From: an uncultured Prevotellaceae bacterium
Lineage (GTDB): Bacteria > Bacteroidota > Bacteroidia > Bacteroidales > Bacteroidaceae
Length of the DNA stretch: 23,854 bases
Assembly (NCBI GenBank): GCA_937891085.1
Contig: CALAEY010000052.1
Span: forward strand, 1 to 23,854
Direction: 5' to 3'
Under the pieces are notes generated by a model that saw only the letters and a program-made list of their open reading frames with translations, was not told the DNA's origin and searched no databases. Positions 20,685 to 23,854 of this stretch are shown here, one piece after another. A program made the translations under genes and the position numbers. The first letter of the stretch is position 1. Each line of letters begins with the position of its first letter.

Positions 20685-22679
20685 ATGGAAGATAAAGAGA
20701 AAAACATTTCCCTACCAGACAACGCCTTTCGGGAACTGAAGCCAGGCGAGGTCTATAATCCGTTGATGACTCCAGACAAGACTTATCCAGAAGTCAACCT
20801 ATGGTCTGTGCTATGGGGCATAGCCATGGCCATTCTCTTCTCTGCTGCAGCATCTTATCTGGGTTTGAAGGTGGGTCAGGTATTTGAGGCTGCCATCCCT
20901 ATCGCCATCATCGCTGTTGGTGTCTCAAGTGCTGCCAAGCGCAAGAATGCGTTGGGTGAGAACGTCATTATCCAGTCTATCGGTGCCAGCAGCGGCGTGA
21001 TCGTGGCAGGTGCCATCTTTACCCTGCCTGCACTCTACATCCTGCAGGAATCTTATCCAGAAGAGATCACCGTCACCTTTGCACAGGTATTCATCAGTTC
21101 GCTGCTTGGTGGTGTACTGGGCATCTTGTTCCTGATTCCTTTCCGCAAGTACTTCGTGAGCGACATGCATGGTAAGTATCCTTTCCCTGAAGCTACTGCC
21201 ACTACGCAGGTATTGGTGAGCGGGGAGAAAGGCGGCAGTCAGGCTAAGCCTCTGCTTCTGGCAGGTTTGGTGGGTGGTCTATACGACTTCATCGTAGCTA
21301 CCTTCGGTTGGTGGAACGAGAACTTCACCACCCGTGTAGTTGATTTCGGTGCTGCGATAGCCGACAAGGCAAAGCTGGTATTCAAGATAAACACGGGTGC
21401 AGCTGTGCTGGGTCTGGGCTATATCGTGGGTCTGCGCTACGCTTGCATCATCACCGCCGGTTCGCTGGCTGTTTGGTTCATCATCGTACCTGGTATGAAC
21501 TTGCTTTGGGGTGATGCCATCCTCAACCAGTGGAATCCTGCCATCACCACTCCTATCGGCATGATGAGTCCGGAGGAGATCTTTACCAACTATGCACGTA
21601 GCATCGGCATCGGCGGCATTGCCATGGCGGGCATCATCGGCATCGTCAAGTCTTGGGGTATCATCAAGAGTGCCGTGGGACTGGCTGTGAAGGAAATTGG
21701 CGGTAAGCAAAATGCCAACGTGGAAGTGAAGCGCACACAGCGTGATCTCTCCATGAAGATTATCGGCATAGGTTCCATCATCACTCTGGTTTTGGTACTC
21801 TTATTCTTCTATCTCGACGTGATGCACGGCAACCTCCTGCACACCATCGTGGGTATTCTGCTTATCACAGTGATTGCCTTCCTCTTTACTACTGTAGCTG
21901 CTAACGCCATCGCCATCGTAGGTACCAACCCTGTATCGGGCATGACTCTGATGACGCTGATTCTGGCTTCTGTAGTGATGGTAGCTGTGGGCCTGAAAGG
22001 TCCTGAAGGCATGGTAGCAGCCTTGGTAATGGGTGGCGTGGTTTGTACGGCACTCTCCATGGCAGGCGGTTTCATCACCGACCTGAAGATTGGTTACTGG
22101 TTGGGCACCACGCCAGCTAAGCAGGAGACGTGGAAGTTCCTCGGCACTATCGTTTCTGCAGCTACCGTTGGTTTAGTTATGATCGTCTTGAACGATACCT
22201 ACGGATTCACCAGCGGACAGCTCTCTGCCCCTCAGGCCAACGCCATGGCTGCTGTGATAGAGCCTCTGATGAATGGCGTGGGTGCTCCTTGGCTGCTCTA
22301 CGGCATTGGTGCTGTGCTGGCTATCATCCTCAACTTCTGTGGCGTTCCAGCTCTGGCCTTCGCGCTGGGTATGTTCATTCCTTTGCAGCTCAATGTACCT
22401 CTGGTAGTAGGTGGTGCCATCAGTTGGTATGTATCTACCCGCAGCAAGGATGCAGAGGTGAACAAGACCCGTCAGGAGAAGGGTACTCTGCTGGCCTCTG
22501 GTTTCATCGCAGGTGGTGCCTTGATGGGTGTGGTAAGTGCTGCTATGCGTTTCGGAGGTGTGAATCTGGTGAATGAGACTTGGCTGGCCAATCCGCTCTC
22601 AGAGTTGCTTTCATTGGTGGCTTACATCATCCTGATTATCTTCTTCGTCAGAACAGCAATGAAGATTAAAAATAAATGA
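20685..22679 (+). CDS. OPT family oligopeptide transporter
   Basis: A 664-residue inner-membrane transporter of the OPT/YSL superfamily, which imports peptides or metal-chelate complexes with protons. The N-terminus FRELKPGEVYNPLMTPDKTYPEVN is the typical bacterial OPT entry, followed by SVLWGIAMAILFSAAASYLGLKVGQVFEAAIPIAI as the first two spans. The conserved GANVIIQSIG-like block is GENVIIQSIGASSG, and FVSDMHGKYPFPEATATTQVL matches the loop seen in most members. About sixteen hydrophobic segments are visible and length is normal. No clear -7 box is seen after the preceding terminator. The DUF1460 gene follows after 14 bases, so the two are probably one operon. Confidence 0.94.
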   Translation: MEDKEKNISLPDNAFRELKPGEVYNPLMTPDKTYPEVNLWSVLWGIAMAILFSAAASYLGLKVGQVFEAAIPIAIIAVGVSSAAKRKNALGENVIIQSIGASSGVIVAGAIFTLPALYILQESYPEEITVTFAQVFISSLLGGVLGILFLIPFRKYFVSDMHGKYPFPEATATTQVLVSGEKGGSQAKPLLLAGLVGGLYDFIVATFGWWNENFTTRVVDFGAAIADKAKLVFKINTGAAVLGLGYIVGLRYACIITAGSLAVWFIIVPGMNLLWGDAILNQWNPAITTPIGMMSPEEIFTNYARSIGIGGIAMAGIIGIVKSWGIIKSAVGLAVKEIGGKQNANVEVKRTQRDLSMKIIGIGSIITLVLVLLFFYLDVMHGNLLHTIVGILLITVIAFLFTTVAANAIAIVGTNPVSGMTLMTLILASVVMVAVGLKGPEGMVAALVMGGVVCTALSMAGGFITDLKIGYWLGTTPAKQETWKFLGTIVSAATVGLVMIVLNDTYGFTSGQLSAPQANAMAAVIEPLMNGVGAPWLLYGIGAVLAIILNFCGVPALAFALGMFIPLQLNVPLVVGGAISWYVSTRSKDAEVNKTRQEKGTLLASGFIAGGALMGVVSAAMRFGGVNLVNETWLANPLSELLSLVAYIILIIFFVRTAMKIKNK

Positions 22680-22693
22680 GATTTGAAAACTAA

Positions 22694-23485
22694 ATGCATA
22701 TGAAAGGTATTAAATATATTTTAGGATCAGCTTTGCTGATGTTAAGCACAGCTGTTATGGCACAGGCTCAGCGTAACGAGATGTTGCTAAATGCGGTATC
22801 GTTCATAAATACACCTTATGGTGTAAAGACGCTCGATATGAACAATGAGGAGCAGTTGGTACTCAATACTGACGAGGTGGACTGCGTGACGCTGGTAGAG
22901 AATGTGCTGGCCATGTCATTGGCTGAGAATTCACAGACTTTGGAGGTCAATGAGCAGGACTTTACCCGCTGGCTGACCAAGATTCGCTATCGCAATGGTG
23001 TGATTGACGGCTATCCTTCTCGCCTGCACTACATGACGGAGTGGATAAGCAATGGTATCAAGCAGGGATTTTTGGAGGACATTACAGCCGTACAGAGTCC
23101 TTACACCTTGAAGACTGACATCAACTATATGACATCACATGTGAATAGCTACCCTAAGCTGCAGCTCTCTGCCGATAATGTGGCTAAGATGAAGCAAATA
23201 GAAGCTTCTATCACAGGTCAGGAAGTACACTACGTGCCTAAGGACTACCTCACTGACGAAGGCTTCTTCTGGATCCGCAGCGGTGACATCATCGCCATCA
23301 CTACCAACACTCCTGGACTGGACGTGGCTCACATGGGCATAGCCATGAATGTGGATGGTACTCTGGCATTGCTTCATGCTTCTACTACCGACATGAAGGT
23401 GGAGGTATCAAAGGTATCACTTAAGGAGATGCTTCGTCGCAACAAGTCATGGACAGGCATTCGTGTGATACGCATGAAAAAGTAA
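22694..23485 (+). CDS. DUF1460-domain protein, amidase/NlpC-P60-like
   Basis: A 263-residue exported protein with a signal peptide of about 25 residues; translation may start at the second ATG (22700). The DUF1460 domain is related to N-acetylmuramoyl-L-alanine amidase and NlpC/P60 cysteine hydrolases. The likely nucleophile is Cys64 in EVDCVTLVENVLA, and His213 in LDVAHMGIA is the likely base, with LLHAS (His228) close to the active site. It should cut an amide bond in peptidoglycan fragments in the periplasm. Lying 14 bases after a peptide transporter gene, it may trim muropeptides for uptake; that link is inference. Confidence 0.9.
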   Translation: MHMKGIKYILGSALLMLSTAVMAQAQRNEMLLNAVSFINTPYGVKTLDMNNEEQLVLNTDEVDCVTLVENVLAMSLAENSQTLEVNEQDFTRWLTKIRYRNGVIDGYPSRLHYMTEWISNGIKQGFLEDITAVQSPYTLKTDINYMTSHVNSYPKLQLSADNVAKMKQIEASITGQEVHYVPKDYLTDEGFFWIRSGDIIAITTNTPGLDVAHMGIAMNVDGTLALLHASTTDMKVEVSKVSLKEMLRRNKSWTGIRVIRMKK

Positions 23486-23507
23486 GATTTCACATTACAT
23501 ATAATAT

Positions 23508-23542
23508 AAAAAGAGGTGTGCGAGTAGCATACCCTTTTTTTT
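23508..23542 (+). terminator. Terminator of the OPT-DUF1460 operon
   Basis: GGTGTGC (23515-23521), loop GAGTA, GCATACC (23527-23533) with one wobble pair, then C and eight T. A run of A before the stem can extend the pairing. Confidence 0.88.
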
Positions 23543-23661
23543 ATCTAACTTTGGAAGAATTTGCAGGATTTCTTTGTTATAAAGGCAGTTTGGGAGATTG
23601 AGGATTTTCTAGGTTACGGATAAGAGACCGTTCTCAATTCATTGTTCTGCTACAAATTGCT

Positions 23662-23711
23662 TAAAAGAACACCCGATGACGAGCCATCAGCCGTTTTTAA
23701 TGACTCATCAT
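23662..23711 (-). ncRNA. Candidate hairpin RNA of about 50 bases
   Basis: Starting about seven bases past a consensus minus-strand promoter, the sequence folds at once: CACCCGATGATGAG pairs with CTCGTCATCGGGTG over 14 positions, with one G-T wobble in the minus-strand RNA, around a 20-base loop. TTCTTTT then follows, as at an intrinsic terminator. The unit would be a promoter, one stem-loop and a stop. The first four or five stem bases lie before or at the predicted start, so the 5' end of the stem may be shorter in the RNA. It could instead be the terminator of a minus-strand gene beyond the right edge, or a 5' leader. Confidence 0.4.
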
Positions 23712-23717
23712 CGGGTG

Positions 23718-23749
23718 CAAAGGTAATGCTTTTAATTGAATCTACCAAA
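23718..23749 (-). promoter_or_regulatory. Minus-strand promoter in the right-end gap
   Basis: Minus strand TTTG (23746-23749), exactly 20 bases, TACCTTTG (23718-23725) followed by C. Both boxes and spacing match the phylum consensus, as well as any promoter in the window. No gene follows in its direction before the end of the DUF1460 operon. Confidence 0.65.
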
Positions 23750-23823
23750 TAGATTGCCCATTTTATTAATGAGTATGTTCCAGCAGCTTCTATTATGCAT
23801 TCAATTGTTATCAGATGTGCAAA

Positions 23824-23842
23824 TTATCCGATAATCGGATAA
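23824..23842. promoter_or_regulatory. Perfect 19-bp palindrome
   Basis: TTATCCGAT, one central base, ATCGGATAA. Arms of 9 bp match without error. It is probably the operator of whatever gene lies past the right edge, or of the minus-strand promoter about 75 bases away. No T tract follows, so it is not a terminator. Confidence 0.45.
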
Positions 23843-23854
23843 GCCTTTATGGCT

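Larger units (their letters stand above)
23543..23854. other. Non-coding right end
   Basis: No frame of convincing size is present on either strand; the longest are a few dozen codons without gene-like composition. From 23543 to 23660 I see nothing specific beyond a TAACTTTG (23546-23553) that may be chance. The second half holds the minus-strand promoter, a large hairpin and a perfect palindrome listed separately. No tRNA fold or integrase remnant is visible. Confidence 0.7.

Noticed and set aside
22130..22576. 148-codon plus-strand frame within the OPT gene
   Set aside because: It is in a different frame of a clearly coding gene and has Cys/Trp-rich composition typical of a shadow frame.

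Overview
The window looks like Bacteroidales chromosome, most likely Prevotellaceae. Three things point there. Most genes are preceded by the Bacteroidetes promoter signature (a -7 box TAnnTTTG, often with TTTG about 20 bp upstream) instead of Shine-Dalgarno sites. Several families are typical of the phylum: a NigD-like lipoprotein, DUF1573, DUF1460, a subtype B tannase, and an ECF sigma factor coupled to a beta-barrel protein. Many products carry short signal peptides or lipoboxes. No rRNA, tRNA, CRISPR array, transposase, integrase, SusC/SusD pair or phage gene is visible. Assignments rest on reading motifs by eye; no search was run.

Layout. 1-5562 (minus strand): the first codons of a membrane protein with its own promoter, a sodium:alanine symporter, a DUF362 lipoprotein, a carboxymuconolactone decarboxylase/cupin protein and a tannase-like esterase with a collagen-like insert. 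5671-11092: alternating single-gene units, mostly divergent pairs with interleaved promoters: an NPP-type phosphodiesterase, a LUD-domain protein, a secreted metallo-beta-lactamase-fold hydrolase, a candidate repeat-rich microprotein, a LacX-like aldose epimerase, an uncharacterised secreted protein and a short-chain dehydrogenase. 11253-14217 (plus): a NigD-like lipoprotein, a heptamer repeat array, an ECF sigma factor overlapping the gene of a protein that joins an anti-sigma-like N-terminus, one transmembrane helix and an outer-membrane beta-barrel, and a possible 37-residue membrane protein. 14370-18973 (minus): a tightly packed operon of substrate-binding lipoprotein, FecCD permease, ATPase and MATE exporter. 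19124-23485 (plus): a dihydroorotate dehydrogenase-like protein, a DUF1573 protein, an OPT oligopeptide transporter and a DUF1460 amidase-like protein. 23543-23854: non-coding, with a candidate short RNA and a perfect 19-bp palindrome.

How the genes fit together. The 17-19 kb operon is an importer for an iron chelate, heme or corrinoid, paired with an exporter. Its promoter faces the dihydroorotate dehydrogenase-like gene across a region carrying a perfect inverted repeat, which suggests shared control. The OPT transporter and the DUF1460 protein probably form a peptide or muropeptide salvage pair. The sigma/beta-barrel pair may pass an envelope signal directly from the outer membrane to transcription. 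The least explained items are that trans-envelope protein, the Ser/Thr-Glu-Gly-Gly microprotein whose start codon lies inside a GC-rich hairpin, and the two candidate small RNAs at 14.2-14.4 kb and 23.7 kb.
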